NCBI RefSeq assembly: GCF_963576545.1
Contig: NW_026870442.1
Coordinates: 26,339 to 90,338 of the forward strand
Length of the DNA: 64,000 nucleotides
DNA from: Limanda limanda
Lineage: Eukaryota; Chordata; Actinopteri; Pleuronectiformes; Pleuronectidae
Direction: 5' to 3'
The notes below the pieces were generated by a model. The model was not told where the DNA came from, did no database searches, and worked only from the letters and a program-made list of their open reading frames with translations. The position numbers were made by a program, and so were the translations under genes. Positions 10,121-22,838 of the stretch are shown in pieces (within the stretch, counting starts at the first letter, position 1; each line of letters begins with the position of its first letter).

Positions 10121-13100
10121 TTTCTCCTATGTGCTTTCATCCCTAACCCTAACCCTAACCCTTCCGAAAGTCGGAGAAGCTCAAGGATGGTACCGATCGA
10201 TGCGCGCTACCCCATTTAGTGGGGGTAGAGCCTACTTGCAAGTCTCTCCGACCTTCACAAAAAAAGTTATTCAAGAATATCTCTTTCTCCTATGTGCTTT
10301 CATCCCTAACCCTAACCCTAACCCTTCCGAAAGTCGGAGAAGCTCAAGGATGGTACCGATCGATGCGCGCTACCCCATTTAGTGGGGGTAGAGCCTACTT
10401 GCAAGTCTCTCCGACCTTCACAAAAAAAGTTATTCAAGAATATCTCTTTCTCCTATGTGCTTTCATCCCTAACCCTAACCCTAACCCTTCCGAAAGTCGG
10501 AGAAGCTCAAGGATGGTACTGATCGATGTGCGCAACCCCATTTAGTGGGGGTAGAGCCTACTTGCAAGTCTCTCCGACCTTCACAAAAAAAGTTATTCAA
10601 GAATATCTCCTCAGATTTGGGGGAATTTCGTCGGTCGACCTCTTCCGAAGGTCGTACAAGCTCGGGGATGGTACCAATCGATCTGCAGGACCCAAATTAG
10701 TCCAGATGCAACCACTTTCCAAGTCTCTCCGACCTTCACAAAAAAAGTTATTCAAGAATATCTCTTTCTCCTATGTGCTTTCATCCCTAACCCTAACCCT
10801 AACCCTTCCGAAAGTCGGAGAAGCTCAAGGATGGTACCGATCGATGCGCGCTACCCCATTTAGTGGGGGTAGAGCCTACTTGCAAGTCTCTCCGACCTTC
10901 ACAAAAAAAGTTATTCAAGAATATCTCTTTCTCCTATGTGCTTTCATCCCTAACCCTAACCCTTCCGAAAGTCGGAGAAGCTCAAGGATGGTACCGATCG
11001 ATGCGCGCTACCCCATTTAGTGGGGGTAGAGCCTACTTGCAAGTCTCTCCGACCTTCACAAAAAAAGTTATTCAAGAATATCTCCTCAGATTTGGGGGAA
11101 TTTCGTCGGTCGACCTCTTCCGAAGGTCGTACAAGCTCGGGGATGGTACCAATCGATCCGCAGGACCCAAATTAGTCCAGATGCAACCACTTTCCAAGTC
11201 TCTCCGACCTTCACAAAAAAAGTTATTCAAGAATATCTCTTTCTCCTATGTGCTTTCATCCCTAACCCTAACCCTAACCCTTCCGAAAGTCGGAGAAGCT
11301 CAAGGATGGTACCGATCGATGCGCGCTACCCCATTTAGTGGGGGTAGAGCCTACTTGCAAGTCTCTCCGACCTTCACAAAAAAAGTTATTCAAGAATATC
11401 TCTTTCTCCTATGTGCTTTCATCCCTAACCCTAACCCTAACCCTTCCGAAAGTCGGAGAAGCTCAAGGATGGTACCGATCGATGCGCGCTACCCCATTTA
11501 GTGGGGGTAGAGCCTACTTGCAAGTCTCTCCGACCTTCACAAAAAAAGTTATTCAAGAATATCTCTTTCTCCTATGTGCTTTCATCCCTAACCCTAACCC
11601 TAACCCTTCCGAAAGTCGGAGAAGCTCAAGGATGGTACCGATCGATGCGCGCTACCCCATTTAGTGGGGGTAGAGCCTACTTGCAAGTCTCTCCGACCTT
11701 CACAAAAAAAGTTATTCAAGAATATCTCTTTCTCCTATGTGCTTTCATCCCTAACCCTAACCCTAACCCTTCCGAAAGTCGGAGAAGCTCAAGGATGGTA
11801 CCGATCGATGCGCGCTACCCCATTTAGTGGGGGTAGAGCCTACTTGCAAGTCTCTCCGACCTTCACAAAAAAAGTTATTCAAGAATATCTCTTTCTCCTA
11901 TGTGCTTTCATCCCTAACCCTAACCCTAACCCTTCCGAAAGTCGGAGAAGCTCAAGGATAGTACCGATCGATGCGCGCTACCCCATTTAGTGGGGGTAGA
12001 GCCTACTTGCAAGTCTCTCCGACCTTCACAAAAAAAGTTATTCAAGAATATCTCTTTCTCCTATGTGCTTTCATCCCTAACCCTAACCCTAACCCTTCCG
12101 AAAGTCGGAGAAGCTCAAGGATGGTACTGATCGATGCGCGCAACCCCATTTAGTGGGGGTAGAGCCTACTTGCAAGTCTCTCCGACCTTCACAAAAAAAG
12201 TTATTCAAGAATATCTCCTCAGATTTTGGGGGAATTTCGTCGGTCGACCTCTTCCGAAGGTCGTACAAGCTCGGGGATGGTACCAATCGATCTGCAGGAC
12301 CCAAATTAGTCCAGATGCAACCACTTTGCAAGTCTCTCCGACCTTCACAAAAAAAGTTATTCAAGAATATCTCTTTCTCCTATGTGCTTTCATCCCTAAC
12401 CCTAACCCTAACCCTTCCGAAAGTCGGAGAAGCTCAAGGATAGTACCGTTCGATGCGCGCTACCCCATTTAGTGGGGGTAGAGCCTACTTGCAAGTCTCT
12501 CCGACCTTCACAAAAAAAGTTATTCAAGAATATCTCTTTCTCCTATGTGCTTTCATCCCTAACCCTAACCCTAACCCTTCCGAAAGTCGGAGAAGCTCAA
12601 GGATGGTACCGATCGATGCGCGCAACCCCATTTAGTGGGGGTAGAGCCTACTTGCAAGTCTCTCCGACCTTCACAAAAAAAGTTATTCAAGAATATCTCC
12701 TCAGATTTGGGGGAATTTCGTCGGTCGACCTCTTCCGAAGGTCGTACAAGCTCGGGGATGGTACCAATCTATCCGCAGGACCCAAATTAGTCCAGATGCA
12801 ACCACTTTCCAAGTCTCTCCGACCTTCACAAAAAAAGTTATTCAAGAATATCTCTTTCTCCTATGTGCTTTCATCCCTAACCCTAACCCTAACCCTTCCG
12901 AAAGTCGGAGAAGCTCAAGGATGGTACCGATCGATGCGCGCTACCCCATTTAGTGGGGGTAGAGCCTACTTGCAAGTCTCTCCGACCTTCACAAAAAAAG
13001 TTATTCAAGAATATCTCTTTCTCCTATGTGCTTTCATCCCTAACCCTAACCCTAACCCTTCCGAAAGTCGGAGAAGCTCAAGGATGGTACCGATCGATGC

Positions 13101-13506
13101 GCGCTACCCCATTTAGTGGGGGTAGAGCCTACTTGCAAGTGTCTCCGACCTTCACAAAAAAAGTTATTCAAGAATATCTCTTTCTCCTATGTGCTTTCAT
13201 CCCTAACCCTAACCCTAACCCTTCCGAAAGTCGGAGAAGCTCAAGGATGGTACCGATCGATGCGTGCTACCCCATTTAGTGGGGGTAGAGCCTACTTGCA
13301 AGTCTCTCCGACCTTCACAAAAAAAGTTATTCAAGAATATCTCTTTCTCCTATGTGCTTTCATCCCTAACCCTAACCCTAACCCTTCCGAAAGTCGGAGA
13401 AGCTCAAGGATGGTACTGATCGATGTGCGCAACCCCATTTAGTGGGGGTAGAGCCTACTTGCAAGTCTCTCCGACCTTCACAAAAAAAGTTATTCAAGAA
13501 TATCTC
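10121..13506 (+). repeat. 3.4-kb higher-order block, copy 1 (offset 4505)
   Basis: Monomer order 3A-B-2A-B-6A-B156-2A-B-4A is shared with 14626-18011. Rare variants shared at the same relative places include ggatagtacc near 11947, gtaccgttcg near 12447, aatctatcc near 12768, caagtgtctcc near 13141 and gcgtgctacc near 13265. The limits are where monomer order stops matching. Confidence 0.88.
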
Positions 13507-14625
13507 TTTCTCCTATGTGCTTTCATCCCTAACCCTAACCCTAACCCTTCCGAAAGTCGGAGAAGCTCAAGGATGGTACCGATCGATGCGCGCTACCCCA
13601 TTTAGTGGGGGTAGAGCCTACTTGCAAGTCTCTCCGACCTTCACAAAAAAAGTTATTCAAGAATATCTCTTTCTCCTATGTGCTTTCATCCCTAACCCTA
13701 ACCCTAACCCTTCCGAAAGTCGGAGAAGCTCAAGGATGGTACTGATCGATGTGCGCAACCCCATTTAGTGGGGGTAGAGCCTACTTGCAAGTCTCTCCGA
13801 CCTTCACAAAAAAAGTTATTCAAGAATATCTCCTCAGATTTGGGGGAATTTCGTCGGTCGACCTCTTCCGAAGGTCGTACAAGCTCGGGGATGGTACCAA
13901 TCGATCTGCAGGACCCAAATTAGTCCAGATGCAACCACTTTCCAAGTCTCTCCGACCTTCACAAAAAAAGTTATTCAAGAATATCTCTTTCTCCTATGTG
14001 CTTTCATCCCTAACCCTAACCCTAACCCTTCCGAAAGTCGGAGAAGCTCAAGGATGGTACCGATCGATGCGCGCTACCCCATTTAGTGGGGGTAGAGCCT
14101 ACTTGCAAGTCTCTCCGACCTTCACAAAAAAAGTTATTCAAGAATATCTCTTTCTCCTATGTGCTTTCATCCCTAACCCTAACCCTTCCGAAAGTCGGAG
14201 AAGCTCAAGGATGGTACCGATCGATGCGCGCTACCCCATTTAGTGGGGGTAGAGCCTACTTGCAAGTCTCTCCGACCTTCACAAAAAAAGTTATTCAAGA
14301 ATATCTCCTCAGATTTGGGGGAATTTCGTCGGTCGACCTCTTCCGAAGGTCGTACAAGCTCGGGGATGGTACCAATCGATCCGCAGGACCCAAATTAGTC
14401 CAGATGCAACCACTTTCCAAGTCTCTCCGACCTTCACAAAAAAAGTTATTCAAGAATATCTCTTTCTCCTATGTGCTTTCATCCCTAACCCTAACCCTAA
14501 CCCTTCCGAAAGTCGGAGAAGCTCAAGGATGGTACCGATCGATGCGCGCTACCCCATTTAGTGGGGGTAGAGCCTACTTGCAAGTCTCTCCGACCTTCAC
14601 AAAAAAAGTTATTCAAGAATATCTC

Positions 14626-17600
14626 TTTCTCCTATGTGCTTTCATCCCTAACCCTAACCCTAACCCTTCCGAAAGTCGGAGAAGCTCAAGGATGGTACCG
14701 ATCGATGCGCGCTACCCCATTTAGTGGGGGTAGAGCCTACTTGCAAGTCTCTCCGACCTTCACAAAAAAAGTTATTCAAGAATATCTCTTTCTCCTATGT
14801 GCTTTCATCCCTAACCCTAACCCTAACCCTTCCGAAAGTCGGAGAAGCTCAAGGATGGTACCGATCGATGCGCGCTACCCCATTTAGTGGGGGTAGAGCC
14901 TACTTGCAAGTCTCTCCGACCTTCACAAAAAAAGTTATTCAAGAATATCTCTTTCTCCTATGTGCTTTCATCCCTAACCCTAACCCTAACCCTTCCGAAA
15001 GTCGGAGAAGCTCAAGGATGGTACTGATCGATGTGCGCAACCCCATTTAGTGGGGGTAGAGCCTACTTGCAAGTCTCTCCGACCTTCACAAAAAAAGTTA
15101 TTCAAGAATATCTCCTCAGATTTGGGGGAATTTCGTCGGTCGACCTCTTCCGAAGGTCGTACAAGCTCGGGGATGGTACCAATCGATCTGCAGGACCCAA
15201 ATTAGTCCAGATGCAACCACTTTCCAAGTCTCTCCGACCTTCACAAAAAAAGTTATTCAAGAATATCTCTTTCTCCTATGTGCTTTCATCCCTAACCCTA
15301 ACCCTAACCCTTCCGAAAGTCGGAGAAGCTCAAGGATGGTACCGATCGATGCGCGCTACCCCATTTAGTGGGGGTAGAGCCTACTTGCAAGTCTCTCCGA
15401 CCTTCACAAAAAAAGTTATTCAAGAATATCTCTTTCTCCTATGTGCTTTCATCCCTAACCCTAACCCTTCCGAAAGTCGGAGAAGCTCAAGGATGGTACC
15501 GATCGATGCGCGCTACCCCATTTAGTGGGGGTAGAGCCTACTTGCAAGTCTCTCCGACCTTCACAAAAAAAGTTATTCAAGAATATCTCCTCAGATTTGG
15601 GGGAATTTCGTCGGTCGACCTCTTCCGAAGGTCGTACAAGCTCGGGGATGGTACCAATCGATCCGCAGGACCCAAATTAGTCCAGATGCAACCACTTTCC
15701 AAGTCTCTCCGACCTTCACAAAAAAAGTTATTCAAGAATATCTCTTTCTCCTATGTGCTTTCATCCCTAACCCTAACCCTAACCCTTCCGAAAGTCGGAG
15801 AAGCTCAAGGATGGTACCGATCGATGCGCGCTACCCCATTTAGTGGGGGTAGAGCCTACTTGCAAGTCTCTCCGACCTTCACAAAAAAAGTTATTCAAGA
15901 ATATCTCTTTCTCCTATGTGCTTTCATCCCTAACCCTAACCCTAACCCTTCCGAAAGTCGGAGAAGCTCAAGGATGGTACCGATCGATGCGCGCTACCCC
16001 ATTTAGTGGGGGTAGAGCCTACTTGCAAGTCTCTCCGACCTTCACAAAAAAAGTTATTCAAGAATATCTCTTTCTCCTATGTGCTTTCATCCCTAACCCT
16101 AACCCTAACCCTTCCGAAAGTCGGAGAAGCTCAAGGATGGTACCGATCGATGCGCGCTACCCCATTTAGTGGGGGTAGAGCCTACTTGCAAGTCTCTCCG
16201 ACCTTCACAAAAAAAGTTATTCAAGAATATCTCTTTCTCCTATGTGCTTTCATCCCTAACCCTAACCCTAACCCTTCCGAAAGTCGGAGAAGCTCAAGGA
16301 TGGTACCGATCGATGCGCGCTACCCCATTTAGTGGGGGTAGAGCCTACTTGCAAGTCTCTCCGACCTTCACAAAAAAAGTTATTCAAGAATATCTCTTTC
16401 TCCTATGTGCTTTCATCCCTAACCCTAACCCTAACCCTTCCGAAAGTCGGAGAAGCTCAAGGATAGTACCGATCGATGCGCGCTACCCCATTTAGTGGGG
16501 GTAGAGCCTACTTGCAAGTCTCTCCGACCTTCACAAAAAAAGTTATTCAAGAATATCTCTTTCTCCTATGTGCTTTCATCCCTAACCCTAACCCTAACCC
16601 TTCCGAAAGTCGGAGAAGCTCAAGGATGGTACTGATCGATGCGCGCAACCCCATTTAGTGGGGGTAGAGCCTACTTGCAAGTCTCTCCGACCTTCACAAA
16701 AAAAGTTATTCAAGAATATCTCCTCAGATTTTGGGGGAATTTCGTCGGTCGACCTCTTCCGAAGGTCGTACAAGCTCGGGGATGGTACCAATCGATCTGC
16801 AGGACCCAAATTAGTCCAGATGCAACCACTTTGCAAGTCTCTCCGACCTTCACAAAAAAAGTTATTCAAGAATATCTCTTTCTCCTATGTGCTTTCATCC
16901 CTAACCCTAACCCTAACCCTTCCGAAAGTCGGAGAAGCTCAAGGATAGTACCGTTCGATGCGCGCTACCCCATTTAGTGGGGGTAGAGCCTACTTGCAAG
17001 TCTCTCCGACCTTCACAAAAAAAGTTATTCAAGAATATCTCTTTCTCCTATGTGCTTTCATCCCTAACCCTAACCCTAACCCTTCCGAAAGTCGGAGAAG
17101 CTCAAGGATGGTACCGATCGATGCGCGCAACCCCATTTAGTGGGGGTAGAGCCTACTTGCAAGTCTCTCCGACCTTCACAAAAAAAGTTATTCAAGAATA
17201 TCTCCTCAGATTTGGGGGAATTTCGTCGGTCGACCTCTTCCGAAGGTCGTACAAGCTCGGGGATGGTACCAATCTATCCGCAGGACCCAAATTAGTCCAG
17301 ATGCAACCACTTTCCAAGTCTCTCCGACCTTCACAAAAAAAGTTATTCAAGAATATCTCTTTCTCCTATGTGCTTTCATCCCTAACCCTAACCCTAACCC
17401 TTCCGAAAGTCGGAGAAGCTCAAGGATGGTACCGATCGATGCGCGCTACCCCATTTAGTGGGGGTAGAGCCTACTTGCAAGTCTCTCCGACCTTCACAAA
17501 AAAAGTTATTCAAGAATATCTCTTTCTCCTATGTGCTTTCATCCCTAACCCTAACCCTAACCCTTCCGAAAGTCGGAGAAGCTCAAGGATGGTACCGATC

Positions 17601-18011
17601 GATGCGCGCTACCCCATTTAGTGGGGGTAGAGCCTACTTGCAAGTGTCTCCGACCTTCACAAAAAAAGTTATTCAAGAATATCTCTTTCTCCTATGTGCT
17701 TTCATCCCTAACCCTAACCCTAACCCTTCCGAAAGTCGGAGAAGCTCAAGGATGGTACCGATCGATGCGTGCTACCCCATTTAGTGGGGGTAGAGCCTAC
17801 TTGCAAGTCTCTCCGACCTTCACAAAAAAAGTTATTCAAGAATATCTCTTTCTCCTATGTGCTTTCATCCCTAACCCTAACCCTAACCCTTCCGAAAGTC
17901 GGAGAAGCTCAAGGATGGTACTGATCGATGTGCGCAACCCCATTTAGTGGGGGTAGAGCCTACTTGCAAGTCTCTCCGACCTTCACAAAAAAAGTTATTC
18001 AAGAATATCTC
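14626..18011 (+). repeat. 3.4-kb higher-order block, copy 2 (offset 4505)
   Basis: This is the counterpart of 10121-13506. A shorter part (an A monomer with gatgtgcgc, B, A157, A, B, A run) also appears between the two, near 13,670-15,114, so about 1.4 kb occurs three times, at relative offsets of 3223 and 1282 bp. Confidence 0.87.
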
Positions 18012-21000
18012 CTCAGATTTGGGGGAATTTCGTCGGTCGACCTCTTCCGAAGGTCGTACAAGCTCGGGGATGGTACCAATCGATCCGCAGGACCCAAATT
18101 AGTCCAGATGCAACCACTTTCCAAGTCTCTCCGACCTTCACAAAAAAAGTTATTCAAGAATATCTCTTTCTCCTATGTGCTTTCATCCCTAACCCTAACC
18201 CTAACCCTTCCGAAAGTCGGAGAAGCTCAAGGATGGTACTGATCGATGCGCGCTACCCCATTTAGTGGGGGTAGAGCCTACTTGCAAGTCTCTCCGACCT
18301 TCACAAAAAAAGTTATTCAAGAATATCTCTTTCTCCTATGTGCTTTCATCCCTAACCCTAACCCTAACCCTTCCGAAAGTCGGAGAAGCTCAAGGATGGT
18401 ACCGATCGATGCGCGCTACCCCATTTAGTGGGGGTAAAGCCTACTTGCAAGTCTCTCCGACCTTCACAAAAAAAGTTATTCAAGAATATCTCCTCAGATT
18501 TGGGGGAATTTCGTCGGTCGACCTCTTCCGAAGGTCGTACAAGCTCGGGGATGGTACCAATCGATCCGCAGGACCCAAATTAGTCCAGATGCAACCACTT
18601 TCCAAGTCTCTCCGACCTTCACAAAAAAAGTTATTCAAGAATATCTCTTTCTCCTATGTGCTTTCATCCCTAACCCTAACCCTAACCCTTCCGAAAGTCG
18701 GAGAAGCTCAAGGATGGTACTGATCGATGCGCGCTACCCCATTTAGTGGGGGTAGAGCCTACTTGCAAGTCTCTCCGACCTTCACAAAAAAAGTTATTCA
18801 AGAATATCTCTTTCTCCTATGTGCTTTCATCCCTAACCCTAACCCTAACCCTTCCGAAAGTCGGAGAAGCTCAAGGATGGTACCGATCGATGCGCGCTAC
18901 CCCATTTAGTGGGGGTAGAGCCTACTTGCAAGTCTCTCCGACCTTCACAAAAAAAGTTATTCAAGAATATCTCTTTCTCCTATGTGCTTTCATCCCTAAC
19001 CCTAACCCTAACCCTTCCGAAAGTCGGAGAAGCTCAAGGATGGTACCGATCGATGCGCGCAACCCCATTTAGTGGGGGTAGAGCCTACTTGCAAGTCTCT
19101 CCGACCTTCACAAAAAAAGTTATTCAAGAATATCTCCTCAGATTTGGGGGAATTTCGTCGGTCGACCTCTTCCGAAGGTCGTACAAGCTCGGGGATGGTA
19201 CCAATCGATCCGCAGGACCCAAATTAGTCCAGATGCAACCACTTTCCAAGTCTCTCCGACCTTCACAAAAAAAGTTATTCAAGAATATCTCTTTCTCCTA
19301 TGTGCTTTCATCCCTAACCCTAACCCTAACCCTTCCGAAAGTCGGAGAAGCTCAAGGATGGTACCGATCGATGCGCGCTACCCCATTTAGTGGGGGTAGA
19401 GCCTACTTGCAAGTCTCTCCGACCTTCACAAAAAAAGTTATTCAAGAATATCTCTTTCTCCTATGTGCTTTCATCCCTAACCCTAACCCTAACCCTTCCG
19501 AAAGTCGGAGAAGCTCAAGGATGGTACCGATCGATGCGCGCTACCCCATTTAGTGGGGGTAGAGCCTACTTGCAAGTCTCTCCGACCTTCACAAAAAAAG
19601 TTATTCAAGAATATCTCTTTCTCCTATGTGCTTTCATCCCTAACCCTAACCCTAACCCTTCCGAAAGTCGGAGAAGCTCAAGGATGGTACCGATCGATGC
19701 GCGCAACCCCATTTAGTGGGGGTAGAGCCTACTTGCAAGTCTCTCCGACCTTCACAAAAAAAGTTATTCAAGAATATCTCTTTCTCCTATGTGCTTTCAT
19801 CCCTAACCCTAACCCTAACCCTTCCGAAAGTCGGAGAAGCTCAAGGATGGTACTGATCGATGCGCGCAACCCCATTTAGTGGGGGTAAAGCCTACTTGCA
19901 AGTCTCTCCGACCTTCACAAAAAAAGTTATTCAAGAATATCTCCTCAGATTTGGGGGAATTTCGTCGGTCGACCTCTTCCAAAGGTCGTACAAGCTCGGG
20001 GATGGTACCAATCGATCCGCAGGACCCAATGTAGTCCAGATGCAACCACTTTCCAAGTCTCTCCGACCTTCACAAAAAAAGTTATTCAAGAATATCTCTT
20101 TCTCCTATGTGCTTTCATCCCTAACCCTAACCCTAACCCTTCCGAAAGTCGGAGAAGCTCAAGGATGGTACCGATCGATGCGCGCTACCCCATTTAGTGG
20201 GGGTAGAGCCTACTTGCAAGTCTCTCCGACCTTCACAAAAAAAGTTATTCAAGAATATCTCTTTCTCCTATGTGCTTTCATCCCTAACCCTAACCCTAAC
20301 CCTTCCGAAAGTCGGAGAAGCTCAAGGATGGTACCGATCGATGCGCGCTACCCCATTTAGTGGGGGTAGAGCCTACTTGCAAGTCTCTCCGACCTTCACA
20401 AAAAAAGTTATTCAAGAATATCTCCTCAGATTTGGGGGAATTTCGTCGGTCGACCTCTTCCGAAGGTCGTACAAGCTCGGGGATGGTACCAATCGATCTG
20501 CAGGACCCAAATTAGTCCAGATGCAACCACTTTCCAAGTCTCTCCGACCTTCACAAAAAAAGTTATTCAAGAATATCTCTTTCTCCTATGTGCTTTCATC
20601 CCTAACCCTAACCCTAACCCTTCCGAAAGTCGGAGAAGCTCAAGGATGGTACCGATCGATGCGCGCTACCCCATTTAGTGGGGGTAGAGCCTACTTGCAA
20701 GTCTCTCCGACCTTCACAAAAAAAGTTATTCAAGAATATCTCCTCAGATTTGGGGGAATTTCGTCGGTCGACCTCTTCCGAAGGTCGTACAAGCTCGGGG
20801 ATGGTACCAATCGATCTGCAGGACCCAAATTAGTCCAGATGCAACCACTTTCCAAGTCTCTCCGACCTTCACAAAAAAAGTTATTCAAGAATATCTCTTT
20901 CTCCTATGTGCTTTCATCCCTAACCCTAACCCTAACCCTTCCGAAAGTCGGAGAAGCTCAAGGATGGTACCGATCGATGCGCGCTACCCCATTTAGTGGG

Positions 21001-21549
21001 GGTAGAGCCTACTTGCAAGTCTCTCCGACCTTCACAAAAAAAGTTATTCAAGAATATCTCTTTCTCCTATGTGCTTTCATCCCTAACCCTAACCCTAACC
21101 CTTCCGAAAGTCGGAGAAGCTCAAGGATGGTACCGATCGATGCGCGCTACCCCATTTAGTGGGGGTAGAGCCTACTTGCAAGTCTCTCCGACCTTCACAA
21201 AAAAAGTTATTCAAGAATATCTCTTTCTCCTATGTGCTTTCATCCCTAACCCTAACCCTAACCCTTCCGAAAGTCGGAGAAGCTCAAGGATGGTACCGAT
21301 CGATGCGCGCTACCCCATTTAGTGGGGGTAGAGCCTACTTGCAAGTCTCTCCGACCTTCACAAAAAAAGTTATTCAAGAATATCTCTTTCTCCTATGTGC
21401 TTTCATCCCTAACCCTAACCCTAACCCTTCCGAAAGTCGGAGAAGCTCAAGGATGGTACTGATCGATGCGCGCAACCCCATTTAGTGGGGGTAGAGCCTA
21501 CTTGCAAGTCTCTCCGACCTTCACAAAAAAAGTTATTCAAGAATATCTC

Positions 21550-22838
21550 CTCAGATTTTGGGGGAATTTCGTCGGTCGACCTCTTCCGAAGGTCGTACAA
21601 GCTCGGGGATGGTACCAATCGATCTGCAGGACCCAAATTAGTCCAGATGCAACCACTTTCCAAGTCTCTCCGACCTTCACAAAAAAAGTTATTCAAGAAT
21701 ATCTCTTTCTCCTATGTGCTTTCATCCCTAACCCTAACCCTAACCCTTCCGAAAGTCGGAGAAGCTCAAGGATGGTACTGATCGATGCGCGCTACCCCAT
21801 TTAGTGGGGGTAGAGCCTACTTGCAAGTCTCTCCGACCTTCACAAAAAAAGTTATTCAAGAATATCTCTTTCTCCTATGTGCTTTCATCCCTAACCCTAA
21901 CCCTAACCCTTCCGAAAGTCGGAGAAGCTCAAGGATGGTACCGATCGATGCGCGCTACCCCATTTAGTGGGGGTAGAGCCTACTTGCAAGTCTCTCCGAC
22001 CTTCACAAAAAAAGTTATTCAAGAATATCTCCTCAGATTTGGGGGAATTTCGTCGGTCGACCTCTTCCGAAGGTCGTACAAGCTCGGGGATGGTACCAAT
22101 CGATCTGCAGGACCCAAATTAGTCCAGATGCAACCACTTTCCAAGTCTCTCCGACCTTCACAAAAAAAGTTATTCAAGAATATCTCTTTCTCCTATGTGC
22201 TTTCATCCCTAACCCTAACCCTAACCCTTCCGAAAGTCGGAGAAGCTCAAGGATGGTACCGATCGATGCGCGCTACCCCATTTAGTGGGGGTAGAGCCTA
22301 CTTGCAAGTCTCTCCGACCTTCACAAAAAAAGTTATTCAAGAATATCTCTTTCTCCTATGTGCTTTCATCCCTAACCCTAACCCTAACCCTTCCGAAAGT
22401 CGGAGAAGCTCAAGGATGGTACCGATCGATGCGCGCTACCCCATTTAGTGGGGGTAGAGCCTACTTGCAAGTCTCTCCGACCTTCACAAAAAAAGTTATT
22501 CAAGAATATCTCTTTCTCCTATGTGCTTTCATCCCTAACCCTAACCCTAACCCTTCCGAAAGTCGGAGAAGCTCAAGGATGGTACCGATCGATGCGCGCT
22601 ACCCCATTTAGTGGGGGTAGAGCCTACTTGCAAGTCTCTCCGACCTTCACAAAAAAAGTTATTCAAGAATATCTCTTTCTCCTATGTGCTTTCATCCCTA
22701 ACCCTAACCCTAACCCTTCCGAAAGTCGGAGAAGCTCAAGGATGGTACTGATCGATGCGCGCAACCCCATTTAGTGGGGGTAGAGCCTACTTGCAAGTCT
22801 CTCCGACCTTCACAAAAAAAGTTATTCAAGAATATCTC
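21550..22838 (+). repeat. 1289-bp higher-order unit B156-2A-B-4A
   Basis: This is the clearest single unit of the B156-led pattern. It is followed directly by a second unit starting at 22839 that has only three A monomers before the next B. Both units have tactgatcgatgcgcgctacc in the first A monomer (near 21776 and 23065). The same B156-2A-B-4A pattern starts at 5293, 16723, 25573, 30709 and 39884, and B156-2A-B alone follows every B156. Confidence 0.82.
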
